A DNA stretch of 64,000 nucleotides from Halopseudomonas xinjiangensis (GCF_900104945.1 NZ_LT629736.1:1736001-1800000); one strand, 5' to 3'. Positions 49,534 through 59,528 are shown, numbered from the stretch's first letter. A program made the numbers and translations. Notes: generated by a model from the letters alone, not told the origin.

Positions 49534-52380
49534 ATGCACACCGAAACCAGCACCACCGAAGCCCTAACCCCAATTGCCGCCCCGTCAGGCGACCCGTCGG
49601 ATCAACACCTGGCCCCCGGCCAGCTTCGTGTAATCAAGCGAAACGGTGCGCTGGTGGGTTACACCGAGGACAAGATCCGCATCGCCATCACCAAGGCATT
49701 CCTCGCAGTTGAAGGTGGCCAGGCCGCGGCATCAAGCCGCATCCGCGCAACGGTGGACGAGCTGGCCTCAACCATCAGTGCTACCTTTCTCCGTCGCATG
49801 CCCTCGGGCGGCACCCTGCATATCGAAGACATTCAGGATCAGGTCGAGCTGGCTCTGATGCGCTCGGGCGAGCAGAAAGTCGCCCGCGCCTATGTGCTAT
49901 ATCGCGAAGAGCACGCGCGCCAGCGTCAGGCGCGCGGCGGGCATCAGCCGGTCGAAGCGCACCCGAGCATTCGCGTCACACTGGACGATGGCAGCCAGCA
50001 ACCGCTGGACATCGGTCGCCTGCGCATTCTGATCACCGAAGCCTGCGAAGGCCTGGCTGAGGTAGAGGGTGAGCTGATCGAGCGGGAGACACTCAAGAAT
50101 CTGTATGACGGCGCCACCCAGCGCGATGTAAATACCGCGCTGGTGATGACGGCACGGACGTTGGTCGAGCGCGAACCCAACTACAGCCACGTCACCGCAC
50201 GCCTGTTGCTGGACACGCTTCGCGCCGAAGCGTTGAGCTTTCTCGGCGTAGCGGACAGCGCCACGCACCACCAGATGGCCGACCTCTATTCTGCCGCGCT
50301 GCCCGCCTACGTCGAGGCCGGCATACGGCACGAGCTGCTCGACCCACGCCTGGTCGAGTTCGACCTGGCGCAGCTAGGCGCTGCCATCGATCACCAGCGC
50401 GATCAGCTTTTCACCTACCTGGGCCTGCAAACGCTGTACGACCGCTACTTCATCCACAAGGACGGCGTACGCTTCGAGTTGCCTCAGGTCTTCTTCATGC
50501 GCGTGGCGATGGGTCTGGCGGTAGAGGAACCGCAGAAAAACCGGCGCGCCATCGAGTTCTATCAGTTGCTCTCAAGCTTCGACTACATGGCTTCGACGCC
50601 AACGCTGTTCAATGCCGGCACCCTGCGCCCGCAACTATCGAGCTGCTACCTGACGACGGTCCCCGACGATCTGGGCGGCATCTACAGCGCGCTGCGCGAT
50701 AACGCCCTGCTGTCGAAATTTGCCGGCGGGCTGGGCAACGACTGGACCAACGTGCGCGCGCTCGGCGCCTACATCAAGGGCACCAACGGCAAGAGCCAGG
50801 GTGTGGTGCCGTTTCTCAAGGTGGTCAACGACACCGCCGTGGCGGTCAACCAGGGCGGCAAGCGTAAGGGCGCAGTGTGCGCGTATCTTGAAACCTGGCA
50901 CCTGGATATCGAGGAATTCCTCGAGCTGCGCAAGAACACCGGCGACGACCGTCGCCGCACGCATGACATGAACACCGCCAACTGGATTCCGGACCTGTTC
51001 ATGAAGCGCGTCTTTGATGACGGCCAGTGGACCCTGTTTTCGCCGTCGGACGTGCCCGACCTGCACGACCTCATCGGCGCCGCATTCGAAGCGCGCTACG
51101 AGCACTACGAGGCCCTCGCGGCGGGCGGTCATATCAAGCTGCACAAGACCCTTCAAGCGCGCGACTTGTGGCGCAAGATGCTGAGCATGCTCTTCGAGAC
51201 CGGCCACCCCTGGCTGACGTTCAAGGACACCTGCAACCTGCGCAGCCCGCAGCAGCATGTCGGCATCGTGCATAGCTCGAATCTCTGCACCGAGATTACG
51301 CTGAACACCAGTGATGATGAGATCGCCGTCTGCAACCTCGGCTCGATCAACCTGGTTAACCATATGGTCAATGGCCAGCTGGACACCGCCAAGCTGCAAC
51401 GCACCGTCAATACCGCTGTGCGCATGCTGGATAACGTCATCGACATCAATTACTACAGCGTGCCGCAGGCAAGGAACGCGAACCTCAAGCATCGCCCGGT
51501 GGGTCTGGGGATCATGGGCTTTCAGGACGCGCTGTATCTTCAGCACATGGCGTACGGCACGGACGCCGCGGTGGATTTTGCCGACCGATCCATGGAGGCG
51601 ATCAGCTACATCGCCATCCAGGCTTCCTGTGATCTGGCAGACGAGCGCGGTGCCTACGCCACCTTTAACGGGTCGTTGTGGAGCAAGGGCATCCTGCCGC
51701 TGGACTCGCTCGACATCCTCGCCGAGCAGCGCGGTGCGCAATACATTGAAGTCGACCGCAGCCAGACGCTGGACTGGGACGCCGTACGCAATCGCGTAAG
51801 AAACGGCATCCGCAACTCCAACATCATGGCCATCGCCCCGACCGCGACCATCGCGAACATCACCGGTGTATCGCAGTCGATCGAGCCGACGTATCAGAAC
51901 CTGTACGTCAAATCGAACCTGTCCGGCGAATTCACCGTGATCAACCCGTATCTGGTGCGCGATCTCAAAGCGCGAAAGCTATGGGACCCAGTGATGGTCA
52001 ATGATCTGAAGTTCTTCGACGGCTCGGTGCAGCAGATCGATCGCATCCCGGCGGACCTGAAGGCACGCTACGCCACCGCTTTCGAAGTCGACACCAAATG
52101 GATCGTCGAAGCCGCCAGCCGCCGGCAGAAATGGCTGGATCAGGCGCAGTCGCTGAACCTGTACATAGCCGGCGCCAGCGGCAAGAAGCTCGACGTGACC
52201 TATCGCATGGCCTGGTATCGCGGCCTGAAAACCACCTATTACCTGCGCGCCCTGGCCGCGACCAGTACGGAAAAGTCGACGGTCGACACCGGCAGGCTCA
52301 ACGCCGTGTCGTCATCCGGCCCCGCTCCGGTGCCCCAGGCCTGCTCCATCGACAACCCGGACTGCGAAGCCTGCCAGTGA
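49534..52380 (+). CDS. nrdA: Class Ia ribonucleoside-diphosphate reductase, alpha subunit
   Basis: A 948-residue R1 subunit that reduces ribonucleoside diphosphates. Two N-terminal ATP-cone domains are seen (residues about 30-125 and 145-240), as in P. aeruginosa. The barrel has the redox Cys in LSSCYLTTVPDD, the thiyl Cys in SSNLCTEITLN, CNLGSINLVN, and the phosphate/specificity region MAIAPTATIANITGVSQSIEP. The C-terminal swinging tail ends with DCEACQ, giving the CxxC pair that accepts electrons from thioredoxin. GGAG precedes the ATG. Transcription is probably NrdR-controlled. nrdB follows after 162 bases holding REP-like units. Confidence 0.97.
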   Translation: MHTETSTTEALTPIAAPSGDPSDQHLAPGQLRVIKRNGALVGYTEDKIRIAITKAFLAVEGGQAAASSRIRATVDELASTISATFLRRMPSGGTLHIEDIQDQVELALMRSGEQKVARAYVLYREEHARQRQARGGHQPVEAHPSIRVTLDDGSQQPLDIGRLRILITEACEGLAEVEGELIERETLKNLYDGATQRDVNTALVMTARTLVEREPNYSHVTARLLLDTLRAEALSFLGVADSATHHQMADLYSAALPAYVEAGIRHELLDPRLVEFDLAQLGAAIDHQRDQLFTYLGLQTLYDRYFIHKDGVRFELPQVFFMRVAMGLAVEEPQKNRRAIEFYQLLSSFDYMASTPTLFNAGTLRPQLSSCYLTTVPDDLGGIYSALRDNALLSKFAGGLGNDWTNVRALGAYIKGTNGKSQGVVPFLKVVNDTAVAVNQGGKRKGAVCAYLETWHLDIEEFLELRKNTGDDRRRTHDMNTANWIPDLFMKRVFDDGQWTLFSPSDVPDLHDLIGAAFEARYEHYEALAAGGHIKLHKTLQARDLWRKMLSMLFETGHPWLTFKDTCNLRSPQQHVGIVHSSNLCTEITLNTSDDEIAVCNLGSINLVNHMVNGQLDTAKLQRTVNTAVRMLDNVIDINYYSVPQARNANLKHRPVGLGIMGFQDALYLQHMAYGTDAAVDFADRSMEAISYIAIQASCDLADERGAYATFNGSLWSKGILPLDSLDILAEQRGAQYIEVDRSQTLDWDAVRNRVRNGIRNSNIMAIAPTATIANITGVSQSIEPTYQNLYVKSNLSGEFTVINPYLVRDLKARKLWDPVMVNDLKFFDGSVQQIDRIPADLKARYATAFEVDTKWIVEAASRRQKWLDQAQSLNLYIAGASGKKLDVTYRMAWYRGLKTTYYLRALAATSTEKSTVDTGRLNAVSSSGPAPVPQACSIDNPDCEACQ

Positions 52381-52394
52381 ACATCGCGATAGCC

Positions 52395-52516
52395 CTGTAG
52401 GAGCGCCGCCCTCGGCGCGAAGCGGACTTTCAAAACCACACAAAACCCAACCCCTTCGCGGTCATGCCCGCTCCTACAGGTTCGCTTGCAGGGGCGGACC
52501 TGGGCGCGAAAGCGGA
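52395..52516. repeat. REP-like units between nrdA and nrdB
   Basis: Three units: 52395-52424 (tgtaggagcgccgccctcgg), 52454-52479 (ttcgcggtcatgcccgctcc) and one partial at 52490-52516 ending in tgggcgcgaaagcggacc. They are the same family as at 22.8, 27.3 and 33.9 kb and lie within what should be one operon. Confidence 0.75.
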
Positions 52517-52542
52517 CCACGAACGAACGAGGAACCACATCC

Positions 52543-53784
52543 ATGCTCACATGGGACGATTTCGACAACGAAGACACCATCCAAACGGCAGCACGCGACG
52601 CAGCGATGGCCGCAGGCGACAGCGAGCCGGTCGGCAGTGAAGCGCATTCCGGTCGCCGCGAGTCGCACCTCCCACAACAACCCGCTACCGCCGCGCTAGC
52701 CCGCGCCCAGGCAGCATTAACCGAACTGAACATCCAGGAGGGACTTTCCGATCTGGAAGGCTCCGCCGGCCGCGTCAGCGTCGACGCCAAACGGATGATC
52801 AACTGCCGCGCCGACCTCAACCAATTGGTGCCATTTAAGTACGACTGGGCCTGGCAGAAGTACCTCGACGGCTGTTCCAATCACTGGATGCCACAGGAGG
52901 TCAACATGACGGCCGATATCGCGCTTTGGAAGAGCGCCGACGGCCTGACCGAAGACGAGCGCCGCATTGTCAAACGCAACCTCGGCTTCTTCTCCACCGC
53001 CGACTCGCTGGTCGCCAACAACCTGGTCCTCGCCGTATACCGGCTGATCACCAATCCCGAGTGCCGCCAGTACCTGCTGCGCCAGGCCTTCGAAGAAGCC
53101 ATCCATACCCATGCGTACCAATACTGTGTGGAATCGCTGAGCATGGATGAAGGCGAGATCTTCAACATGTACCGCGAGATTCCGTCCGTGGCGAAGAAGG
53201 CTGCCTGGGGTCTGAAGTATACCCGCGCCCTCTCCGACCCGAACTTCACCACCGGCACGCCGGAAACCGATCGAGAACTGCTGCGCAACCTGATCGCCTT
53301 CTATTGCGTGCTGGAAGGCGTGTTTTTCTACTGCGGGTTCAGCCAGATTCTGTCGATGGGTCGACGCAACAAGATGACCGGCGTGGCCGAGCAGTTCCAG
53401 TACATCCTGCGCGACGAGTCCATGCACCTGAACTTCGGCATCGACGTGATCAACCAGATCAAGATCGAGAACCCGCAACTGTGGGATGCGCAAATGAAAG
53501 ACGAAGCAACCCAGATGATCCTGCAGGGCACGCAGCTGGAGATCGAATACGCCCGCGACACCATGCCCCGCGGCGTACTCGGCATGAATGCGGCGATGAT
53601 GGAGGATTATCTGAAATACATCGCCAACCGCCGTCTGGCACAGATCGGCCTTGCCGAGCACTTCCCCGGCGCCACCAACCCTTTCCCCTGGATGAGCGAA
53701 ATCATGGATCTGAAAAAGGAAAAGAACTTCTTCGAAACGCGAGTGATCGAGTATCAGACCGGGGGTGCCTTGAGCTGGGATTGA
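52543..53784 (+). CDS. nrdB: Class Ia ribonucleotide reductase, beta subunit
   Basis: A 413-residue R2 radical subunit. After a variable, charged N-terminal extension of about 75 residues, the ferritin-like core shows iron ligands in [15 protein letters not shown], in [12 protein letters not shown] (Glu, His) and in [13 protein letters not shown] (Glu, His). [24 protein letters not shown] is the typical entry to the core. The C-terminal tail, which docks on NrdA, ends GGALSWD. The frame is open to 52486; AGGAA before the ATG at 52543 fixes the start. Confidence 0.96.
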   Translation: MLTWDDFDNEDTIQTAARDAAMAAGDSEPVGSEAHSGRRESHLPQQPATAALARAQAALTELNIQEGLSDLEGSAGRVSVDAKRMINCRADLNQLVPFKYDWAWQKYLDGCSNHWMPQEVNMTADIALWKSADGLTEDERRIVKRNLGFFSTADSLVANNLVLAVYRLITNPECRQYLLRQAFEEAIHTHAYQYCVESLSMDEGEIFNMYREIPSVAKKAAWGLKYTRALSDPNFTTGTPETDRELLRNLIAFYCVLEGVFFYCGFSQILSMGRRNKMTGVAEQFQYILRDESMHLNFGIDVINQIKIENPQLWDAQMKDEATQMILQGTQLEIEYARDTMPRGVLGMNAAMMEDYLKYIANRRLAQIGLAEHFPGATNPFPWMSEIMDLKKEKNFFETRVIEYQTGGALSWD

Positions 53785-53865
53785 TAGCTCTTTCAACCGT
53801 TCCACCGTATGCGCCTGATCTACGAATAGCCAGACAGCGCTGCGCATGGCGCGACGTACCCCGCC

Positions 53866-53953
53866 GTAGGGTGGACAACGCGAAGCTTGTCCACCGCAAG
53901 CTCCCTTCACGCCCCAAGCGGTGGGCAACGCTACGCGGTTATCCACCCTACGC
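53866..53953. repeat. Long palindromic intergenic repeat, copy 2
   Basis: Left arm gtagggtggacaacgcgaag and right arm cgctacgcggttatccaccc pair around a central segment that includes gccccaagcggtgg. It is nearly the same as copy 1 at 49111-49194. It lies between nrdB and the flavin oxidoreductase gene. Confidence 0.7.
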
Positions 53954-54030
53954 ATCGAGCCCGGTCCCGACGGAACACGGCATACCGGGGCTACAATTGT
54001 CAGTACCTCATACAATAAGAAGAACGATCC

Positions 54031-55338
54031 ATGACTACGACACTTGCCTCCCCCCTCACCCTGCCCTGTGGCGTCACCATCCCCAACCGCATCGCCAAGG
54101 CCGCGATGACGGAAGGCCTGGCAACTCCAGACGGCGTGCCGACCGCAGAACTCGAGCGACTGTATGGTCTCTGGAGCGATGGCGGCGCAGGATTGTTGCT
54201 CTCCGGCAATATCCAGATTGATCGCGATCATCTCGAACGCCCAGGCAACGTCATCATCGACCGGGAGCCTGACGCAGCCATGCAGGCAGCGCTGAGTCGA
54301 TGGGCCGACGCCGCCACGCGCAACGGCAACCAGTTCTGGGCGCAGATCAGCCACGCCGGCCGGCAAACCATGAAGATGATCAATCCACATCCCAAGGCCC
54401 CGTCAGCAGTGAAGCTGGGCCTGCCCGGCGGCCAGTTCGGCGAGCCAGTAGCGCTGGAGCGAGTGGAAATCACCGAGATCGTAAGGCGTTTTGCGCTATG
54501 CGCCGCTGCGGTAAAGGCTGCGGGCTTTACCGGCGTGCAGGTGCATGCAGCCCATGGCTATCTGCTGTCTCAATTTCTCAGCCCACGCAGCAATCGGCGC
54601 AGCGATGAATACGGCGGCTCGCTGGAGAATCGCGCCCGCCTGCTGATGGATACCGTGACAGCGATACGCGACGCAGTCGGCGCCGATTTTCCGGTGGCGG
54701 TCAAGCTCAACAGCGCCGATTTTCAGAAAGGTGGCTTTGATTTCGCCGACAGTTTGCAGGTCGTCGCATGGCTGGAGCAGGCCGGCATCGATCTGATCGA
54801 AATCTCCGGGGGCACGTATGAGCAACCCAGGCTTCTCGGCGTCGAGGGGATCGAGGCGGCCGAGCCGCAGGCGGTGGCGGAGTCCACCCAGCAGCGCGAA
54901 GCCTATTTCGTCGACTTTGCCCTGGCCATGAAAGAAAAGGTCTCGGTGCCGCTGATGGTCACCGGCGGCTTTCGCCAGAAACAGGTGATGCAGCAAGCGC
55001 TGGATAGTGGCGGTGCGGACTTGATCGGTCTGGGCCGTCCGATGTGCGTGATGACCGACGCGCCAGCGCGACTGCTGGCCGGCCTCGATGAGGTTCCGCG
55101 CTACGAAAACCGGTTGGCGCTTCTTCCCGAATGGCTGGGCTTCCTCACCAAGGTCAATGCGGTGAAGGTCATGGCCACCTTTGCCGTACAGTATTGGTAC
55201 TACGCACAGATCGACCATCTCGGGCGCACCGGCAGGGCCCAGCCAACTCAGTCGGTCTTCCAGGCAAGCAAGGAAGTCGCGGCCCTGCAGAAGACGCTGG
55301 TCAAAGGCCGCAATCGAGCATCGCACCGAGCCGACTGA
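54031..55338 (+). CDS. NADH:flavin oxidoreductase / Old Yellow Enzyme family protein
   Basis: A 435-residue FMN barrel protein. Conserved blocks: IPNRIAKAAMTEGLA at the FMN loop, FWAQISHAGRQT, GFTGVQVHAAHGYLLSQFLSPRSNRRSDEYGGS with the substrate His pair and following Tyr, and VKLNSADFQKGG. The C-terminal Fe-S and FAD domains of 2,4-dienoyl-CoA reductase are absent, so it belongs to the shorter ene-reductase-like branch. About 50 residues after the barrel form a helical tail (KVMATFAVQYWYYAQI). Likely reduces electron-poor C=C bonds; physiological substrate unknown. Confidence 0.88.
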   Translation: MTTTLASPLTLPCGVTIPNRIAKAAMTEGLATPDGVPTAELERLYGLWSDGGAGLLLSGNIQIDRDHLERPGNVIIDREPDAAMQAALSRWADAATRNGNQFWAQISHAGRQTMKMINPHPKAPSAVKLGLPGGQFGEPVALERVEITEIVRRFALCAAAVKAAGFTGVQVHAAHGYLLSQFLSPRSNRRSDEYGGSLENRARLLMDTVTAIRDAVGADFPVAVKLNSADFQKGGFDFADSLQVVAWLEQAGIDLIEISGGTYEQPRLLGVEGIEAAEPQAVAESTQQREAYFVDFALAMKEKVSVPLMVTGGFRQKQVMQQALDSGGADLIGLGRPMCVMTDAPARLLAGLDEVPRYENRLALLPEWLGFLTKVNAVKVMATFAVQYWYYAQIDHLGRTGRAQPTQSVFQASKEVAALQKTLVKGRNRASHRAD

Positions 55339-55424
55339 CTGAACGACATGCACGCTGGGGAGTCGTTATTGATGAGCAACCTGCTCGTTACGCCAAGCCA
55401 GTAACGTCACACGAGGACATTCCC

Positions 55425-55586
55425 ATGCACAACCCCGATGCGGAAGACCAACGCAATCAGAGCCCGCCCAAAGAGCAGGAGAAGACCGAGCGCGACAAGG
55501 ACGATCGGACCACTACCACAGAGGAAGAGCTGGACGAAACCATCGACGAATCGTTTCCGGCCAGCGATCCGCCGGCGAACTATTGA
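55425..55586 (+). CDS. Small acidic protein with LDETIDESFPASDPP motif
   Basis: A 53-residue, very hydrophilic protein, rich in Glu, Asp, Lys and Gln, with a low-complexity centre and the C-terminal motif ELDETIDESFPASDPPANY. This tail is found at the end of many short bacterial proteins. It is too short for a fold prediction, but ACGAGGA before the ATG and the conserved tail support a real gene. Function unknown; probably disordered. Confidence 0.75.
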   Translation: MHNPDAEDQRNQSPPKEQEKTERDKDDRTTTTEEELDETIDESFPASDPPANY

Positions 55587-55765
55587 AGCGCGACGGGGCT
55601 ATTAGCCATTGATCGGTGGAGCGTGAAGAACCGGCTTGAGCTTTCACGCAATTGGCGCGAAGGCAGTCGCTGGTTTGGAAAGAATGCGCAATAGATTCGT
55701 GCACGCGCGTTCGTTGTCTGGCATGGCATAGTGTGGTCACTGCCCTGCCAGCCAACGGAGCCTTT

Positions 55766-56437
55766 GTGTCCACCAGCGTCCAGATGAGCGATATCTGCCT
55801 CACCTACCCCACTGAGTCAGGGAGCGTCGCGGTACTCAACAACGCCTCTCTCAACGTTCCACCCGGCGAGACGCTGGCAATTACTGGTCCTTCAGGAAGC
55901 GGCAAGACTTCGCTGCTGCTTCTGCTCTCGGGTCTCGAGCGCCCTGACAGGGGCGAGATACTGGTGGGCAGCCAGCGCCTGGGCCAGATGGATTCGAACG
56001 CGCTGGCTGACTGGCGCAGCCAGCATCTGGGTATCATTTTTCAGTCCTTTCATCTACTGCCTGGCCTCAGCGCGCTGGGTAACGTCAGCCTACCACTCGA
56101 AATTGCCGGGCAATCGAACGCCCGCGAGCGAGCGATCAATATGTTGGAAGCCGTCGGTCTAAGCCATCGACTGCAGCATTATCCAGCACAGCTTTCCGGC
56201 GGCGAGCAGCAGCGCGTAGCGATTGCGCGAGCGCTGGTGCATCAGCCCAGTCTGCTTCTGGGCGATGAGCCAACCGGCAACCTGGACAGGCAAACTGGGG
56301 AGAAGGTGCTATCGCTGCTATTCGACTTGCATAGAGACAGCAAGTCCACGCTCATACTGGTAACGCACGACGAGCGCGTCGCAGAGCGCTGCCAGCATCG
56401 GGTTCGAATGGAAGGTGGCTGCCTCCATGCCGTCTGA
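55766..56437 (+). CDS. ybbA: ABC transporter ATPase, YbbA-like
   Basis: A 223-residue ATPase of the LolD/MacB group: Walker A GPSGSGKTS, Q-loop IIFQSFHLLPGL, signature LSGGEQQRVAIARAL, Walker B LLLGDEPTGNLD, H-loop LVTHDERVA. The GTG at 55766 with ACGGAG upstream is chosen; an ATG at 55784 is the alternative. The open frame extends to 55652. It overlaps the start of the permease gene, and the pair should form a YbbA-YbbP-type complex. Confidence 0.88.
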   Translation: MSTSVQMSDICLTYPTESGSVAVLNNASLNVPPGETLAITGPSGSGKTSLLLLLSGLERPDRGEILVGSQRLGQMDSNALADWRSQHLGIIFQSFHLLPGLSALGNVSLPLEIAGQSNARERAINMLEAVGLSHRLQHYPAQLSGGEQQRVAIARALVHQPSLLLGDEPTGNLDRQTGEKVLSLLFDLHRDSKSTLILVTHDERVAERCQHRVRMEGGCLHAV

Positions 56438-58994
56438 AAGGATCGGTCGCCTGCTGTGGATGCTGCGGTTCGCAATCACCGATCTCCGCTCCCGCATCTC
56501 GGTGCTGAAGATCTTTCTGGCCTGTCTTATCCTCGGCGTCACGCTCGTAGCGGCTACGGCGAGCCTCTATCGAGTCATCGAAGAGAGCCTGCTGGCTGAT
56601 ACCCGCGCAATTCTTGGCGGGGACGTAGAGCTGGAAGCCAACGAGCCGCTGCCAGACGAGGTGCTCGCATGGATACGTAGTACCGGGACCATCTCGCTGG
56701 TCCGCGAGCTCGATACCATCGTCAGCGACGCGGACGGTGAAAACTTCTTCAGCTCAGAGATACTGATTGCCGATGCCGCCTATCCACTCTACGGCGAGCT
56801 GCAGCTGACGCCAGACCAACCACGCAGTGAGCTGACGGCGCAACAGGAGGGTCTCTGGGGCGCCATCGTCGATCCCCTGCTGGCTGAACGGCTCGGCCAG
56901 ACCATCGGCGATCACATCCAGATTGGCGCTGCGACCTTTCGCATCAGCGGTCTCATCCAGGCGCAGCCTGATCGCAGCCTGAATGCCAACTGGCGCGGCC
57001 TGCCGATCATGCTGTCGGACGCAGGACTGCAGGCAACCGAACTGATCAGCCCAGCCAGCCGCGTGGACTATGAGTATCGGGTGCAGACCGACCGCGATCT
57101 GAACGCCTGGCTGGACGAGTTCGAGCGGGCCTTCCCTGATACCCGCTGGGATGTCACCACCTTCGCCGAGCGCAGTGAACGCCTGGCCGAGCGGTTGAAC
57201 CAGATCGCCACGGCGCTGATCCTGATCGCCTTTACCACGCTGTTTATTGGCGGCCTTGGCGTTGCCAACAGCATTCACGCGTATCTGGAAGAAAAGCTTG
57301 GCACCATCGCCACGTTGCAGACACTGGGCTTGCGGCGTAGGCCTCTGGTAGGCGTTTACCTGCTGCAAATTGGCCTACTGGGCAGCCTGGCCGGCATCAT
57401 CGGCGGCGTGGTCGGCCTGGTGCTATCGGCTCTCGCGATATACCTCGCGGGCGACTCCTTCGCATTGTCCTCACCCGTCGGGGCTGCACAGTGGATGACG
57501 CTGTGGACCCTGCCGCTGCTTCTAAGCTGGCTGTTCGCGGTGCTGACCGCCTACGTTTTCGCATTGCCGGCACTGGCCAGGGCGCTGGCTGCGTCACCGG
57601 CGGGGCTTTTCCGGGGCAAGGTGCAGGCCGCCGCTCACGAGCCTCGCAGTTGGCGGCTGGCCAGTTACGTTCTGCTGGCTGTGTATATCGCGGCCTTGCT
57701 GGTCTGGTTGCCGTCTTCACAGCTAGGCTTCCTCTTTCTGCTGGCGTTGGTAGTGCTCTGGGGCCTGCTGGAAGCGCTGATCAAGGGGCTTCGAATCGCG
57801 GCCCGAGCGCTGGAGAACGGTGGCTTTGCCGACCGCCATTTCGCTCGGCGACTGGCGCTGGCCAACCTGCACCGACCGGATTCGCCGCTGCGCGCAACGC
57901 TGCTCTCGCTGGGTACGGCACTGACACTCGTCGTCGCCTGTACCCTGCTGGTAAGCACCCTGCTACGTGCGCTGGAATCGACCATACCCGCCGAAGCCCC
58001 GGCGCTGATCCTGTATGACGTGCTGCCCGATCAGATTGACGCCGTCGAAACCGGACTCGCGTCCCTTGACCCCGCCAGCCAGACAGAACTGCTGCCCTTA
58101 GTGCGCGGCCGCCTGGCAGCGATCAACGAGGAGCCGATCGCAGAGGTGCTCGCGAACGATTCGCGAGCCAGACGCGAGGCGATGGGCGACGAATACAAGC
58201 TCAGTTACCTCTCAGGCAATCCGGAAGACCTCGAACTGGTGGCGGGCGATTGGTGGGCGTCTGCTGCGCCAGCCGGTGAGCCCGCATTCATGGCCATGGA
58301 GGATCGAGAAGCCAATGAGCTCGGACTGGCCGTGGGCGATCGGATGGACTTTCTGGTGGAAGGCCAGACCGTTGCCGCTGAAATCAAAGCTATTTACCGG
58401 CAAAAAGGTCTGCAGACCCGGTTCTGGTTCGAAGGCGTATTGCAAGATGGCGCGCTGGACGCCTTGATCGGGCGTTACGTCGGCGTGGTCTATCAGCGTG
58501 ACGCGGCCGCGAAACGCTCCCAGCAATGGCTGGCCAGGAACATTCCAAACGTCATCACCCTACGCACCGCAGACTGGCTCGAAACCGCTGGCGCACTGCT
58601 CAGCAAGGCCACTGCCGGCCTCGCTGCCATCGCCCTGGTCAGCCTCACTGCCAGCTTACTGGTGCTTTCCAGCGTGGTCAGCGTCAGCCGAAGACGACAA
58701 CTCTACGAGGCCAATCTGCTGCACTGTCTTGGCGCCAGGCACCGAGCCATCCGGTTCGCCATGTTGCTTGAATCGGCGCTCCTGGTCTTCATTTCCACGC
58801 TCTTCGCCACACTGCTCGGAGCGCTGATCGCCCTGCCCCTGGCCGCTCTGCTGCTGAAATTGCCGGCAGGTGATCTCTGGTGGCTTGGCGCACTGGTCGC
58901 GGGAACAGTTAGTTCGCTTGCGCTGCTGGGCGGTCTGCTGCCCACCCTGAAGGCCTTACGGCAGAATCAGGCACTGTTGCTGCGTGAAGGTTGA
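56427..58994 (+). CDS. ABC transporter permease, YbbP/FtsX-like
   Basis: An 855-residue inner-membrane protein with a membrane helix near residue 25, a large periplasmic domain (LLADTRAILGGDVELEANEPLP and following), two sets of three FtsX-like helices and a closing helix set. The FtsX core pattern (VANSIHAYLEEKLGTIATLQTLG) recurs near the C terminus (LLHCLGARHRAIRFAM). This layout matches YbbP, the partner of YbbA; that family is not well characterised, though roles in lipid or lysophospholipid handling and in toxin export were suggested. The ATG at 56427 has GAAGGTGG upstream and overlaps ybbA by 11 bases; a GTG at 56415 is possible. Confidence 0.85.
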   Translation: MPSERIGRLLWMLRFAITDLRSRISVLKIFLACLILGVTLVAATASLYRVIEESLLADTRAILGGDVELEANEPLPDEVLAWIRSTGTISLVRELDTIVSDADGENFFSSEILIADAAYPLYGELQLTPDQPRSELTAQQEGLWGAIVDPLLAERLGQTIGDHIQIGAATFRISGLIQAQPDRSLNANWRGLPIMLSDAGLQATELISPASRVDYEYRVQTDRDLNAWLDEFERAFPDTRWDVTTFAERSERLAERLNQIATALILIAFTTLFIGGLGVANSIHAYLEEKLGTIATLQTLGLRRRPLVGVYLLQIGLLGSLAGIIGGVVGLVLSALAIYLAGDSFALSSPVGAAQWMTLWTLPLLLSWLFAVLTAYVFALPALARALAASPAGLFRGKVQAAAHEPRSWRLASYVLLAVYIAALLVWLPSSQLGFLFLLALVVLWGLLEALIKGLRIAARALENGGFADRHFARRLALANLHRPDSPLRATLLSLGTALTLVVACTLLVSTLLRALESTIPAEAPALILYDVLPDQIDAVETGLASLDPASQTELLPLVRGRLAAINEEPIAEVLANDSRARREAMGDEYKLSYLSGNPEDLELVAGDWWASAAPAGEPAFMAMEDREANELGLAVGDRMDFLVEGQTVAAEIKAIYRQKGLQTRFWFEGVLQDGALDALIGRYVGVVYQRDAAAKRSQQWLARNIPNVITLRTADWLETAGALLSKATAGLAAIALVSLTASLLVLSSVVSVSRRRQLYEANLLHCLGARHRAIRFAMLLESALLVFISTLFATLLGALIALPLAALLLKLPAGDLWWLGALVAGTVSSLALLGGLLPTLKALRQNQALLLREG

Positions 58995-59528
58995 TCAGCG
59001 GTAAAAACCGAACCGTCGAACGCAGACGTCGACATCGAACGCCGTGCCGATACCGATGCCCGCAACGCTACGGATCGTTGCCGGGTCCAGTTCGGCCTCG
59101 GTGCGGTGCGGACGCAGCGCTTCGTAAGGCACGACGAAACGCGTCCACTGCGGTTCGACCGGCAAGGTGTAGCGAAAGGATTGCCAGGGCCGCTCCAACT
59201 GGCTCGTTTTGATGCTTAAATCATAGTCGTGCGCCGCACCGCACAGCTCGATGAACACCCCAGCGTAATCGCCGGGAGACCAGCTCGGCCCGATATCAAG
59301 CTTCATCTGCACGAACCCGCCGTTATTCTCCAGCCGGGTGCGACCGGACAGGCAGGTGCAGACCGAACCATGACGCTCGCCCTGCCGCAGTTCGGCAGTA
59401 GAGATGCCGCCCATGACCTGATCGGTTATCGGGACCCAGGGCGATGGGTGATCACGGCCTGCTTGATAAACGTCGATCAGCCGCTCAACCGGAATATCGG
59501 GACCTGCAATATGCAGATGGTCGTTCAT
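58995..59528 (-). CDS. CIA30 family protein
   Basis: A 177-residue cytosolic protein of the complex I intermediate-associated protein 30 family: WVPITDQVMGGIS, GRTRLENNGGFVQMKLDIG, YAGVFIELCGAAHDYDLSIKTSQL, and a jelly-roll-type ending AGIGIGTAFDVDVCVRRFGFY. In bacteria the family is not tied to complex I with certainty. It is convergent with the permease gene, its stop codon directly abutting. The ribosome binding site is weak. Confidence 0.82.
   Translation of the reverse strand: MNDHLHIAGPDIPVERLIDVYQAGRDHPSPWVPITDQVMGGISTAELRQGERHGSVCTCLSGRTRLENNGGFVQMKLDIGPSWSPGDYAGVFIELCGAAHDYDLSIKTSQLERPWQSFRYTLPVEPQWTRFVVPYEALRPHRTEAELDPATIRSVAGIGIGTAFDVDVCVRRFGFYR

Noticed and set aside
49302-49712. 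136-residue frame in the nrdA leader
   Set aside because: It covers the NrdR-like boxes and enters nrdA in another frame; no ribosome binding site or motif supports it.
52717-54390. 557-residue open frame opposite nrdB and the flavin oxidoreductase gene
   Set aside because: It is antisense to two genes with clear homology, crosses their intergenic repeat, and shows no family motif. Long antisense frames are common in GC-rich DNA.
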